Of a stretch of DNA of 64,000 nucleotides, positions 46,101 through 57,515 are shown in pieces. The first letter of the stretch is position 1. Every line of letters starts with the position of its first letter. The stretch is from Sophora flavescens (lineage: Eukaryota; Streptophyta; Magnoliopsida; Fabales; Fabaceae), in contig CM061069.1 in NCBI GenBank assembly GCA_030762895.1, forward strand, positions 86,375,548-86,439,547, in the 5' to 3' direction. A program made the position numbers and the translations under genes. Under the pieces are notes generated by a model. It made no database searches. It was not told the DNA's origin and saw only the letters and a list, made by a program, of their open reading frames with translations.

Positions 46101-47633
46101 AAACTTTGGAATGTCGTGAGCCTCGACAAAGGAAATAACAAAGCACAAAGAAAAGCTGACAATAAAATGATTTTTCTCATGCATTCATTTTTGGCAGACG
46201 TGCCTACGTTGTTTTGTATGAATACCTTGAAGGGTCAGGTATTTCATGCTACGTTGTTTCATTGTGCCTTGATGGACAATGAAGTCCATTAGCCCGAATT
46301 GATGTGCCTTGTGTTGGATAGTTTGCTATGGACATCCATGCACGTTGCACACTGTGCCAAGAGTTTTGGGCAGTGTAGTGGAAATTCACATTGTGCCTAT
46401 ATGGCAATCAAGCCTGATCAGCTCAATTTTAAAAAATTGAAAACTCAAGAGTCTTGCATAAAAATTTGAATTTTTGAAAACATCATATGTCTTTCGATGT
46501 TGATGATGTGTTGGTGTGATACCATGTTTCATTTAACTATTTTCATGTTGTGTGTATGATGATGTTTATAGTGCTTGATGTTTTGTGTTGCAAGTATGTA
46601 GTTATCATGATTATCCATATATTGGTATCTCACCCTTGCATTTTGTTGGTTTTTCTTTTCTATGTGGCATATTTTATTTGTTTGGGAAAAATAGATGTAT
46701 CCGGACGCACCATTGGTTCACTTTCGGGCGTGAGCCCTCATATTTGAGAAATATCAGGACCCTGCTTCATGGGACTTTCAACCGGGAGCCCCCGTAGCCT
46801 ACTATATTGGCCCGGTATGTACAGTGGAGATTAGAGCTTTGGATGGACCTGTTCGGAGGGTTCACACTACAAAGATGGTGCAGATTATGCTACCACCTGT
46901 GGGTATCTGTCAACAGCATTGGGCTGCCCAGGGTTTAGTGATCTTAGGTCCTCAGCAGCCCCAGGACCCACCTCATCAGGAGTTAGCGCTTGTTGAACCT
47001 GTTGAGGGGGACCCACTGGAGATTATGGAGGAGGACCCTCAGGAGGATTTGGAGGACAATCCCGTTGAGGAGATAGATGAGGATCCTCAGTATTATCCAC
47101 TTGACGAGGATGATGATGATGCTCCCGATGAGGGAGGTGATATGGATGACCATCCACCAGTTGTATCTCCGCAGGGTGGAGATAACCGTAGTGGTCTCCC
47201 TAACGAATACCACTAGGACAAGACTGGCCATGGGGTTTTTCTTTTGTGATGATAGTATTTTTGCAGTTACTTTGACTTTTGTATCTGACTACGTCTCTTT
47301 AAGTTTGTTTAACTCCTTTTAAGCATGTTAATATTTGAACTAGTTGTTATGAAAGACTCCGTTGAACCACTCAATGTAACTTCTGTCAAGATAACCTGTC
47401 GTTAAGAAGGCTTTTATTAATGTAAAAAGGTGTTAATGTGTATTCATGGTGCTGTTTATATTTGCGTCATTTATGTTTAAGGGCGCTTGTGGTGAAAAGT
47501 TTTACGATATTTTCAAAGATATAAATATCTATAATAATTATATATTTTTCGAAAGAAATCGACACGTCGTTAATAATATTATTTTCCACAAAACGAGGTA
47601 ATTAATGTGATGCCCGGGGGAAAGGGTGTCACA
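43152..47633 (+). repeat. Element H 3' LTR (4,482 bp)
   Basis: It begins TGTAACGCCTCG and ends GGGTGTCACA. It is uninterrupted and therefore serves as the reference for insertions J and N in the 5' copy. It contains GGCCGAAAC motifs (about 44345, 44757, 44898), the CCGATAACTTGGATAA and GAGACGTTGGGATACTAG phrases shared with J and L (in reverse), the CCATATATTGGTATCTCACC block (46612) and the acidic frame 46734-47216. Confidence 0.9.
46734..47216 (+). CDS. LTR-embedded acidic open frame, H 3' LTR copy (unknown function)
   Basis: An open frame of 160 codons lies within an LTR, bounded on the left by an in-frame TGA (46731-46733) that is also present in the 5' LTR. There is no ATG in this copy (the other LTR has one at the position of 28434), so translation would need another start or splicing. 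The N-terminal half reads as ordinary protein (GPVAYYIGPVCT is not exact here; the stretch TTKMVQIMLPPVGICQQHW is). The C-terminal half is very acidic with repeated ED/DP units (EEDPQEDLEDNPVEEIDEDP, LDEDDDDAPDEGG). I do not recognise a family. It may be a captured host exon or an extra retroelement gene. Confidence 0.4.
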   Translation, partial: ALIFEKYQDPASWDFQPGAPVAYYIGPVCTVEIRALDGPVRRVHTTKMVQIMLPPVGICQQHWAAQGLVILGPQQPQDPPHQELALVEPVEGDPLEIMEEDPQEDLEDNPVEEIDEDPQYYPLDEDDDDAPDEGGDMDDHPPVVSPQGGDNRSGLPNEYH

Positions 47634-48948
47634 CGAGTGGGTGAGCAAAAATCTGATCTTTAGAAAGTTGATTGGGAGTAAGTGTAGTATCTAACTACGA
47701 TCATCCTTTTAGTCGGATGGATAAGAAGTGACGATAATTTTGTTGAGGAATAGTTGTGACTAGTAAGATGTAAATCCTTAAGATCAATAACAATAAGTGA
47801 GGTAATTATTATAAATCAAATATTGATCGAGGAAAAATATCATTAAAGGAATGTAGGGTTATGATTAATGTCTGTAATTGAGATTGGTTGTATTAGTTTT
47901 GAGATTTACAGGAAAGTGTCTATAGTAGTTTTCCATAAGTTGGACTGAAGCAGTAAAGAGGAGTTCTTGAGTAAAACTAAGTTGCTAGAAAAGTTCGAGA
48001 TTTATGATTTTGGATAATTCAAATCGAGGTGATTCCTTTTTGGTTGTAGTTGCATGAAGGAGTGTAATCATGTTCTTTAAGATTGAAATGTATGTCTATG
48101 ATATGGTTTGGAGTGGTGGAATATGTACAAAGGAAACTAAAACTACGATGGGATATATTGGATAGGAACTGATGTGTGTGTTGTGAACGAAATATGAATA
48201 GTAATTTCACTTAAGTGGATTCGAGCGAAATGAATAAGCTCTTGTGAAAATTAAGTTTCAGAAGAAGTTCAAAGTTGATGAGTTAGATAATCCTACCCAA
48301 CGAGGTTCCTTTTTTATTTCAGCTTATCTTAAGAAATATTACGATGTTTTGATTGGAGACTTGAAATGTGTTTTTGATATAATCTAGAAGAATAGACTAC
48401 GGCCGAAGGGACTGAGACTACGATTGAATATCTTGAGTATGAAGTTGATGCATGTTGTAGTAAAGTAAGTTTTTATCTTGGTAATGACTATGAGAGTTAG
48501 ATGTGTGGAAAGCAGTTTTCTAGTGGACCAGTAATTGAGAATAGAAGTCATTAAGTTTGATTTTGCTCTTCATGTTAGAGGAATGTATATCTTAGTTAAA
48601 TCTTGGTGTTAAAAGTGAGAGTTAAGGATGTAGAGGAAATTTTTTCTAATGGATTTGTATTGAATGAAGAAGAGATTAAGTTTTAATTATATCTTTCGTG
48701 TACGAGAGATTAACGTAAAGTATCAATGAGGGAGAGTATGAATTGAGGATAAGTGATTTGATATTGAGGATAAATAGAACGAAGACTAAGTATGAATTTT
48801 GTTATTAAGTTATGAAAGTCATCTAAGGGAAAGTGAATACGGGAAATATAAAATAGGATCTTGGGATTAAGATGTAATTACAAAATCCTGTCTAGTTTCG
48901 AGTCAAGAAATTTAGAGGACGAATTTTTTTTTTTAAGTGGGGTATTAA
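47634..48948 (+). other. Non-coding interior of a further gypsy element (I)
   Basis: No supported frame is present. The stretch 47640-48620 is collinear with 11740-12260 of element A (shared phrases GTGTAGTATCT, AGTTGATGAGTTAGATAAT, TTTGATATAATCTAGAA). It ends with GAGGACGAATTTTTT and a purine-rich AAGTGGGGTATTAA tract (48934-48948), the normal lead-in to a 3' LTR. Confidence 0.65.
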
Positions 48949-49910
48949 TGTAACACCCCGGTTTTTACTGTTCTTCAATAACAGTAAATATATATGTTTA
49001 TATTATTTAATTTGGACTGATTAATTAACTGAATAATTATTTTAATTTATTTTTACATGGTTTAGTTTGAACAATTTTAATTACTCATTTAAAAATATTT
49101 TATTAAGTGCGTCAGCAATACCTTATTCCAGTATAAGTATATTTATTAGACAATAATGTTCACAATTAGTTTTATTTAGAAAAATATTTTACATGATATG
49201 ATTGAAAGAAAATTATTTTCATATTTTACTTTATTTAATTTTAGATTTGAAAATATGATGGTTTGACATTAATTTGAGATTAATTTTAGACCGTGGATTT
49301 TCTTAGTTGATCAATTCAACCATCAATCCCTACTTTATATTCCAAATTTGGAAAGTATATATTTGTTACCCTTTATTTTTAGATTCAAAAACTAAAAACG
49401 TGTTTATTTTTAGGCTTAATATTTATCACTCATTTTTTACTTATCATTAGATATTAAGTTAAAAAAAATTAAAAATCTATCTTCCTCTCCTTTAATCAGA
49501 ACCCAATACCCACCCTTCCCCTTCACTCTTTTTCTCTTTTATTTCCTTCATCCTTTCTTTCTCAATAAAACCCCTATCCTCCACTTCCAAACTTCACCCT
49601 CCTCCTTCCTTCCCTCTAGCAGCGGCGAGCCGCCCCTGCACAACCCAGCCGGCCGCCGCTCGACCGCCGCACAAGGAGGAGACAACGCGTCCCGCATCCC
49701 TGCACACATCGTCGAAACAGTGAAACGCCACCGCCATCGTTCTGCTTCGAAACCTCCGTGAACTCCACTGCGGTAAGCTCCCTTGGCCGCCGTTCATGGT
49801 GGTTCTACCACCCTTAAGTATTGAATCTCCTTCTTTTATGTTCACTCTCATCCCTTTTGTCCATGGTTGTTGTAGAACCGCAATCCGTCGTCGTCCTCAG
49901 CCGTTGCCGA
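48949..49910 (+). repeat. Element I 3' LTR, first part
   Basis: It begins TGTAACACCCCGG after the purine-rich tract and continues to 49910, where minus-strand LTR L is inserted. It ends in a GC-rich stretch (49610-49910) with exon-like composition. The LTR resumes at 54795; its two parts total 2,778 bp. Confidence 0.75.
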
Positions 49911-52900
49911 TGTAACACCCCCCTTGGGCATTACCTCCTAACCATATGTGGAAATAAATTAAAAGGAAAATTTACTGGTTGCTTTCGGAAAAACTACTAT
50001 TATTTTCATAAATCTGAAAATATGGGGGTAAAAACTTTTCTTTTCCTTTTCTGCGGAGTACTTAAAAATAGCGCATACAATACAAAGGTACAACTATATT
50101 ATGTTATACTCACCAAAACCCACAAACAGATTTTTATTCAAAATACTTCATCATTCACAATAGATTTTCAAAAAGGTTTTAGACCACATAAACTGAATTT
50201 CTCAAAACACACAACCCAAGGAAAAATCCTAAGCTGGTCGTTCTAGAAGACAACTACTGGAAAAAACTCTGTAGTTCTTACCATAAAATGTTCGCCAACC
50301 TCTTCAAGGATCGGGAGTAATATCCTTAAGTGAGGTTAGGAACTCCTCGACACCACTTGTCCTTGTGTAACAAAGCACTACAGCAAAGGACCAAGAAAAC
50401 CTGATATATTGTAAAGGTGAGATACCAATATATGGATGAATTATGACGACTAAAATGCCCAAACACAGAGGCATAAGTATATACAAATATTCATGTTCAA
50501 CATATAAATTCTCACAAAATAATCACATCCATCATCAATCGTCGTTGTTTTTGAAAACATGACACTTCTATATTTCATCAGTCTATCCTAGTCTCCGGAG
50601 ACCCCAATTCCATGCAGTCTTTGAAAAACAGTGAGCTGATCAGGCTCAATTGCCACTCAGGCACAAATAGCCAACACATGTACATGGCTCAACTTGATTC
50701 CCACAGCAACTGTCCAACTCAAGGCACAGTAATCAACACATGTCGATTCCAGAGCACACCGTCCTACACAAGACACAGTGAACAATGCTCATGGAAATCA
50801 TGGTCCATCAAGGCACCAATGATACACCGGTGCATGAGATACCTTTCCCCTCAAGGCATTCACACAAAACTTTTGGGCACGTCTGCCAAATGCATGTAAA
50901 AACATCTTTGTTTTCGCAGCTTTTCTTTGTGTTTCATTATTTCCTTCATCGAGGCTCAAGGCTCACGACCATCCATAAATTTTCAACGTTTTAAAACTTT
51001 TATTTTTAACACAGGACGTTTTAGTCCGAGTGTCCAATCACAACAGTCCTAGACCTGTGCACTAGTCTTAGACTTGGTGGTCGTAGAAAACAACTTTCAC
51101 CTTTTTACTACTTTCACCACATTTTATCACAATGTATGTAGGACACACGGTCCACAACAATGTGTCTAAGACACACGATCCACAACAACATGTATAGGAC
51201 ACACATTCCAAAACAACGTATATATGACACACGATCCACAACACCGTAAATAGGACATACAGTCCACAACTTCATATATAGGACACACAGTCCACAACGT
51301 TGTGATACGGATCATGGACCCACATGCTTTAACTCTAGTATCCCGACGTCTCGGTTACTAGGTTCACTTTTCAACGTTACTTTTTCATTCAGTGAAAAAC
51401 AAATACAAAATCAAAACTTTAGTAACTTATCCAAGTTACCGGATATTTTTACTTGAATAAATTCTTTTCAACAACCTTTTATTTTGAAATTCATTTCTAA
51501 AACTTTAAACTTTAGGAACTCCATTTCTTTTTCTAAAAATCTCCTTTGTATTTGGAAAAGTCTATTTCCTTTCAAAAATATAGTAAACCTTTTTGAAGGA
51601 AAACTCTTTCATTAAAACGTTACTAAAAGAAATCTTTTCAAAACTTCAAAATAATTTTGTTTTTTCTTCAGAATTTCTTACCATGAAGTCTTTCAAAGTT
51701 TGATTTGTCTTAGTATAAAATCACTTAATTTTTCAAGTAAATTTCCTTCATGAAAGTTTTAAAATATTCTGATAAAGTTTTGAAAGTATAACTCATTTTT
51801 CCTTCTTTCAAAACATTTCTTCAAAATAAATCTTTATTTATATTGTTCTTCATATAGTTTTTCTTAAGATTTTTATCTTAAGGATTTAATTGAGCTCTAA
51901 CCAAAGGTTAGGCTTTCCGTGCAACAATCACAGCACATATACACCAACTTCAACATATATGAGCAACATTCATATTTCTCATAAATCATCACCACATATA
52001 CAACAACTTCAACATATATAAGTGACATTCATATTTTTCATAAATCATCATACACACATTACGAATTTCAAAATTCAACCAAAACAGCAACAACAATAAC
52101 AACATCAATCAAACACATAAAAAAAAACACACATAGCAAATAGTCATCATAACATAATTATCCCTCAACCTTTCTCCCCTTACCTTATTCGACGGGTAGA
52201 AAAGTCTTTGTTTCCGTGTTGCCCAAAGAAAACCTCCTTTGATCGTAACATGTTGCAAGTCTAAGAATCAAGCTCATAACCTAAGATAAAATAACAAAAT
52301 CATCTTATCTCTCTATGCATTGACCTCGGTCATGACATGAAAATGATGATAAAATATCAAATTTTTACAAGCTTTTGGATCAATGATCCTTAAGCATTAG
52401 AAGGACAAGATCAAAGATTACGATTCTAAAATTTAAACTTAACTCATCTTCTCCATGATGAGCAAGTTTCAGCCTTCATAAAAATATAGGCTAGGAATTT
52501 TATTTGATTTTCAAACTCTTGGATTACACTTTTGTCCAAGACTTAAAATTCCATATTTTTATATTTGTACACTAACACTTGTTTATAGACCATTTTAGGC
52601 CAAAAATATTTAATTGATCATGTTAAAAGATATTAATTTCAAAAATCTTATTTTTCATTCAAAATTTAGGATGAACCCTTTTTATAAAAGCATTTTTCAG
52701 AATAGCAGTGTGTTTAAATTGTGAATGATTACTCAAATGACTTTTAAAGTTTTTGTAAATTTAATAGAAGGTACCCAACTCTCATACCAACACATTACAG
52801 TTGGTCCCATGTAAAAATTCAAAGGCATTAATTTATTAAAAATCCAACACTGCCTCTATTTGCACAGGATTTTTCCAGAAATCCGATTTCACCAATATGT

Positions 52901-54794
52901 AACTTTATGAATTTGTTTCTCTTCATTTACAAATGTAAAAATTCCAAAAATTCAACCAAATTTTAGTTATACTTCAGCATCAACCCATAAAATTTTATAT
53001 ACAATTTAACTTTCAAAAGCATATTTCAAATCATCATGCAACCAATTATGTTCTTATTTTCGCAGTCATAATTTGATTCTACTTTGAGAGGTGTTTTAAC
53101 CAAGAAAATCTTATCCAAATATCTACATATTATATATCAAATTGAATCACCAGAAGACTTCTGTCTAAATATGTATTTATTTATCGAAAATACGTTTTTT
53201 ACAAAAAGCTATGGGCTCATGAATAATTGTATGTTATGCTGCCAGATTTGTGTTTTCATATGTTTATCCACACCAAGTTATTATTTTCATTCAAACATCA
53301 TTCCCTAGTCATAAAATCAACATGCAAGGGTCCTAGACCCTCAAAAACATATATGCAAACATATAATATAAGGAAAATCATAAAATCACTCTATCTCTCT
53401 CATGCATGTAATTAAGATAGTGATTTTTAATTTAAGTGTTCTTCTTAAAAATTATAACCAAAATCTCTTCAATTCTCACAATTAGGGTTTGCTAATAGTA
53501 AATCAACATAGAAATAAAAATTTATTTTGTTCATGAACTCAAAATGCATAAATCAAAGAACTTTAAGTCATGCATGTAAAAATAAAATGAAAAACACTAA
53601 CTTTCCTATACATAGGGTTTCGGCCACCCTCTCAAAATTGGTTTTAGAAAAATTTCTTGTAACATGCAAATGCATGAGATGATAGTAGAGATGAGTGTGA
53701 CTTAATAGAAATTGATTTCATGCTAAAAAGATTTTTCTAGGTATTTTTCTTGAAATTTTGAAGTTAAAGTTATAAACATGAAATCATGAAAAAAAAATAA
53801 CATGCATGTTAAAGTAACAAGTAGATGTTTGAAGAAATGAAGAGTAGAGGAAAGAAAGTGTACCCTTGTGATGATGAGAGGATGAAGATGAGCAAAGATT
53901 TTCCAAGCTTCCAAGAACATCAATGGGGGAATAATGTGTAACTGTAAGTAAATGAATAAGCGTGTGGGTGAGTGAAGGTGGAAAAATGATGAATAGAGAA
54001 GGAAGTGGGTATTTATAGAGAATGGAAGGGGAGGGGACGATGCTGGGAAAAAGGGAGAGGGTTTTTCACTTTTTTTATTTATTTAAAAGGCTTAAGTTTT
54101 AAATAATAATTTTATAAAGAAAAGGTTTCTTGCAAGTTTAAATAAAATGATGAAAGGTAATAAATGATACCACTATTCAACATCAAATCCATCAAGTCCA
54201 CACCAAGTCTTTCAATTTTATTTTATTTTAAAAAAATTAGATTTAAGTAGAATAATGGTTACTTGTAACATTACAAGAATTAATTATGTGTAAGGTCATG
54301 ATGGTGTGAAATAAATGAAAACATTATTCAAATCAAATCAAGTCTCTTCAAATCTGTATTGAATATATTTTAAATTAATTTGTTTCATTCCGGTTCCATT
54401 AATTTCCCGACGGTGAAAATCGATCGTATTGTCTAAACGAAAATTCAACCGAAAAAATTAAATTTTGTAATATTTATAAATAAATAAAAATTTAAAATCA
54501 TGGGAATTGTTGTATATATTTTAAGAAATCCAAAACTTTATTTTTTGTGTCAAAATTCATTTTCTGTATTAGTAAAGTTTTGCTGACAGTGAAAACGTAG
54601 ACCGTTTTAATGTGAAATTTCAACCGGAAATTTAACTACAGTTTTCAAAAATAAGAATAAGGATAAAAATAAAAATAAGCTACGAGAATTATTTTTTATT
54701 TATCAAAATAATTTTCTCTAAATTAAATTAATAATTTTACATACACATACATAAGCACAGATCATTAAGAAACAGAAAAAATCGGGGTGTTACA
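49911..54794 (-). mobile_element. Solo LTR L (4,884 bp) nested in the I 3' LTR
   Basis: On the minus strand it begins TGTAACACCCCGATTTTTTC (54794) and ends GGGGGGTGTTACA (49911). Landmarks in order include the U3 block (54545-54620), GGTTTCGGCC (53620), the tandem array (51132-51302), the AGACGTCGG phrase (about 51350), GGTGAGATACCAATATATGG (50417) and CTAAGCTGGTC (50232). The flanks are CAGCCGTTGCCGA and GCTGCCGCGCC. An exact 5-bp duplication is not evident, although TGCCG recurs close to both ends. No coding sequence is present. Confidence 0.8.
51132..51302. repeat. About 29-bp tandem array in LTR L
   Basis: About six diverged units of the form ATAGGACACACGGTCCACAAC occur, with the inner ACACACGGTCCA-like core best preserved. 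A two-copy version (GATTAGGACTCTCGGTCCA) lies at 33216-33262 in LTR M. Confidence 0.85.
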
Positions 54795-55485
54795 GCTGCC
54801 GCGCCGGTCAGCAAGGCAGCTACCATGTTTTCTTGCTTTCCATCTTGAATGAGTTTTCACTATAACTTCTTCTAGTTAAAAATCCCCAAATTTCTTTTGA
54901 AAACCCTAACCCTAGCTCTTTGATTTCTATTTCGAATCTAACATTAAAAGTTGTTCTTATGTAACTTGGACTATGAATGTGTGTTTCCCTAAGCCAATTC
55001 CATTGTTCTTTGGCAAGATTGGATTTTCCCCAAATTTTGTTTAGGAACCCTAAACCCAAATCTGACTTTATTTGAAATTGGTTCTATTTTATAAAATTAA
55101 GTATTTGAAATCAATTTAGTTTAAGTGTTGGATGATGAGAATTTAATTTCTGAATTTTTCTGGTTGTTGAAATGCTTGGACTCCCTCTCCGGGATATTAC
55201 CGTGGTTGTGTGGATTGGGGAAGACAGAATTTGTGTTTTAGGGAGCTGTCTGCACCTGTCACAAATGTAAGAGTAAACCCGGAACGTCAAGTCAAGTCGT
55301 TAGTGGATGTTCGATCTTGAGAAAATTGGTTGAACTATAGTAAACTGTGGAACCAGGAATAAAGGATCTTTTCTGGTCTAGAAAGGTAAAGGGAGTAAGC
55401 CTGAGGAGTCCCTAGTAATTATATATTTAATATTATAAACTGCTTGTGATGTCTTATAATATATGGACTGTTTGTGGGAAAGCCT

Positions 55486-55488
<3 letters not shown>

Positions 55489-55571
<83 letters not shown>
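55489..55571. repeat. (TA)n microsatellite
   Basis: About 41 uninterrupted TA dinucleotides lie inside the I LTR. Confidence 0.98.
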
Positions 55572-55573
<2 letters not shown>

Positions 55574-55617
55574 CATGACGCTGAGATATTAGAATAGTTA
55601 TATTTGAAGAATATGTG

Positions 55618-55625
<8 letters not shown>

Positions 55626-55663
<38 letters not shown>
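55626..55663. repeat. (TG)n microsatellite
   Basis: About 19 TG dinucleotides follow a short TATATA run, 55 bp after the (TA)n tract. Confidence 0.98.
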
Positions 55664-55664
<1 letters not shown>

Positions 55665-56652
55665 TTGTCTATGATGTGGAATATTTTTGAGACTGGTTAA
55701 AGCAACATATTAGTCATGGATTAAAGGAGAAAACTTCTTTTATCAAAACATAAGGACACGGAAAACTGGAAATATGACTTGCGACTTTCGTTCGAAAGTC
55801 AATTGGAAACAAGAAAGAATGGACTAGACTTTCTTGCAGAGATTTCAGACTAGATTCTGATTACTGGGAAGCTGGACTAGCATTCCTACTGTTAAGGACC
55901 TCGAGTTCCGAGACGTCGGACTAGTGTCTGTTGATAAAGAAATGGCTTTTAAAACTCAAATTGATATTGAGAGTAAATTTAATATATGAAAGATGTTCTG
56001 GAAAACGTGTTGTTCTTTATCTAGCCAGTGTCACTCAAAGTGAACTGACAAATTGAATAGTTTGGACCAAAGACAGGTCTTTGGGTCTTAAGGGACATTC
56101 GGGTTCTAAAACCTACGTGGATATTCGGGGCATAGCACCCTCGGATGTAGAAATCGGCAACCCTACACGAAGAGGCTGTTAAACGTAGTGATGACCACGA
56201 GGTTCTCTAGCTTATAGTTTTTAGAGTGACCAGCTTAGAATTTTCCTTTTGGGTTACTTGGTTTGAGAAGGTTTGTACGTATGTCCTTTGTGAATTTTCA
56301 GTTTGAGTTTCAGCTTTGTATGTTGAAAATATTCTTGGAAAAATTTGTACACAGGGATTGGTCTTGTCAGGTATATAACCTGCTATATAAAGTTCCTGAT
56401 GGTGTAAGTATGGTGATGTAAATATTTATGAAGGAAGTTTGAATAAAGTGGAAATATAAAGAAAAATAAAATTAATACTTCATACTCATTTTTGAGTAAA
56501 GTTAAGGATACTAGAAAATTTTATTTTCTGAAAGCAACCAGCTTTCCTTTTTATTTAAAATGTTTTAAAGAATTTGAGTTAGTCATGTAATGCCCAAGGG
56601 GTGTGTTACAATCTCCCCTATAAGATTTCTTAAAATCAATACCCTAACCCTA

Positions 56653-57509
56653 TGTTTGGATGGGGTATTTCAAAATTCCAAGGAATTTGAAATACAAGGC
56701 AATTCAATTACTTCATTTAAATTACTTTCATTTTGAAAATACTTTGTTTGGATGGGGTAATTCAAATACCTTGTATTTTAAATTATTTGTTTGGATAAAG
56801 AATTTCAATTACCTTCAATTAAATTTTTTTTTGAATATTCATTTAAAAATTGGGATTTTAACAGTCAAGGAGCCGGCGCCCCCGCATCGGGTGTTCGGGG
56901 GCCGGTGCCCCCCGCATCTGGTGTCCAGGGTCGGTTCCCCCCACACCGGGTATCCAGGGGCTGGCGCCCCCGCACTAGGTGTCCGGGGGCTAGTGCCCCC
57001 GCACCTAGTTTCCGGGGCCGGCGCCCCCCACCCCCACCGGGTGTCTGGGGGCCGGTGACCCTGCACCGGGTGTCGGGTGTCCGGGGGTCGGTGCCCCCGC
57101 ACCGGGTGTCGGGAATTCGGGGGCTGACGTCCCCGCACCGGGTGTCGAGTGTCCAGGGGTCGGTGTCCCCCCACCGGGTGTACGGGGGTCGGCGCCCATG
57201 CACCAGGTGTCCGGGGGCCGACGACCCCGCACCGAGTGTCGGGTGTCTGGGGGTCGGCGCCCCCGCACCGGGTGTCCGGGGCCGGTGCAGGTGGTAAGTG
57301 GTACATGAGTAAGGAGAGGGAATTTCAAAATATCACCTCTTTAGGTGGTATTTTAAATTCCTCAAATTTACCTTAAACAAAATACCCCCATAAAATCCCT
57401 TGATTTCTAAAATCCATCATATTTAATACCCAAACAAAGTATTTTAGAGTGCAGTATTTTAATTACCCTCTTAAAATATTTCACCATCTACAAATACCTC
57501 ATCCAAACA
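56653..57509. mobile_element. MITE-like inverted-repeat element enclosing a GC-rich minisatellite
   Basis: The arms face each other. Left (56654-56670) GTTTGGATGGGGTATTT matches the inverse of 57492-57508 at 16 of 17 bases. A second pair (AAAATACTTTGTTTGG near 56737, inverse near 57430-57446) is nested inside. The arms are AT-rich, while the core 56868-57296 is extremely GC-rich. I see no clear target duplication, so the superfamily is unassigned and the ends may extend a few bases. Confidence 0.6.
56868..57296. repeat. GC-rich minisatellite, about 13.5 units of 29-36 bp
   Basis: The basic 29-30-bp unit runs roughly CCGGCGCCCCCGCACCGGG then TGTCCGGGGG. Four units (7, 8, 9 and 12 in order) carry an extra seven bases after TGTCGGG, giving 36 bp. 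It is open in several frames on both strands (up to 168 aa), but these are by-products of a repeat lacking A/T-rich stop codons, not genes. Each unit contains inverted GGGGG/CCCCC runs and could fold strongly. Confidence 0.95.
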
Positions 57510-57515
57510 CAATCG

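Larger units (their letters stand above)
18996..47633 (+). mobile_element. Ty3/gypsy chromovirus (Tekay-like) retrotransposon H, with nested insertions
   Basis: The 5' LTR (18996-29152) and 3' LTR (43152-47633) share TGTAACGCC... starts and GGGTGTCACA ends. The 5' LTR is enlarged by insertions J and N. Removing them and their target duplications leaves 4,385 bp against 4,482 bp. The interior holds gag, protease, RT and RNase H (29349-32034), then minus-strand elements M and E, then integrase and chromodomain (41805-43115). Flanks are CAAGT (18991-18995) and CGAGT (47634-47638), a possible 5-bp target duplication with one change. By eye the two LTRs differ at roughly one base in 15-20, so the insertion is old. 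The element cannot move by itself. Confidence 0.85.
54795..56610 (+). repeat. Element I 3' LTR, second part
   Basis: It continues the LTR from 49910 and ends GGGGTGTGTTACA at 56610. The last 90 bp (GCAACCAGC, then AATGCCCAAGGGG) are homologous to the 3' end of LTR L read in the same sense, which supports the boundary. It includes long (TA)n and (TG)n runs. Confidence 0.75.

Noticed and set aside
49821..50246. Plus-strand open frame of 141 aa
   Set aside because: It crosses the junction between the I LTR and the inserted LTR L, so it is a chance frame.
49903..54801. TGCCG as the target duplication of solo LTR L
   Set aside because: It is offset by one base on one side and two on the other, so it would imply non-canonical LTR ends; left unassigned.
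56839..57306. Long overlapping open frames on both strands (up to 168 aa, proline/glycine/arginine-rich)
   Set aside because: They arise from a GC-rich tandem repeat with few stop codons; all frames are open on both strands and no domain is present.
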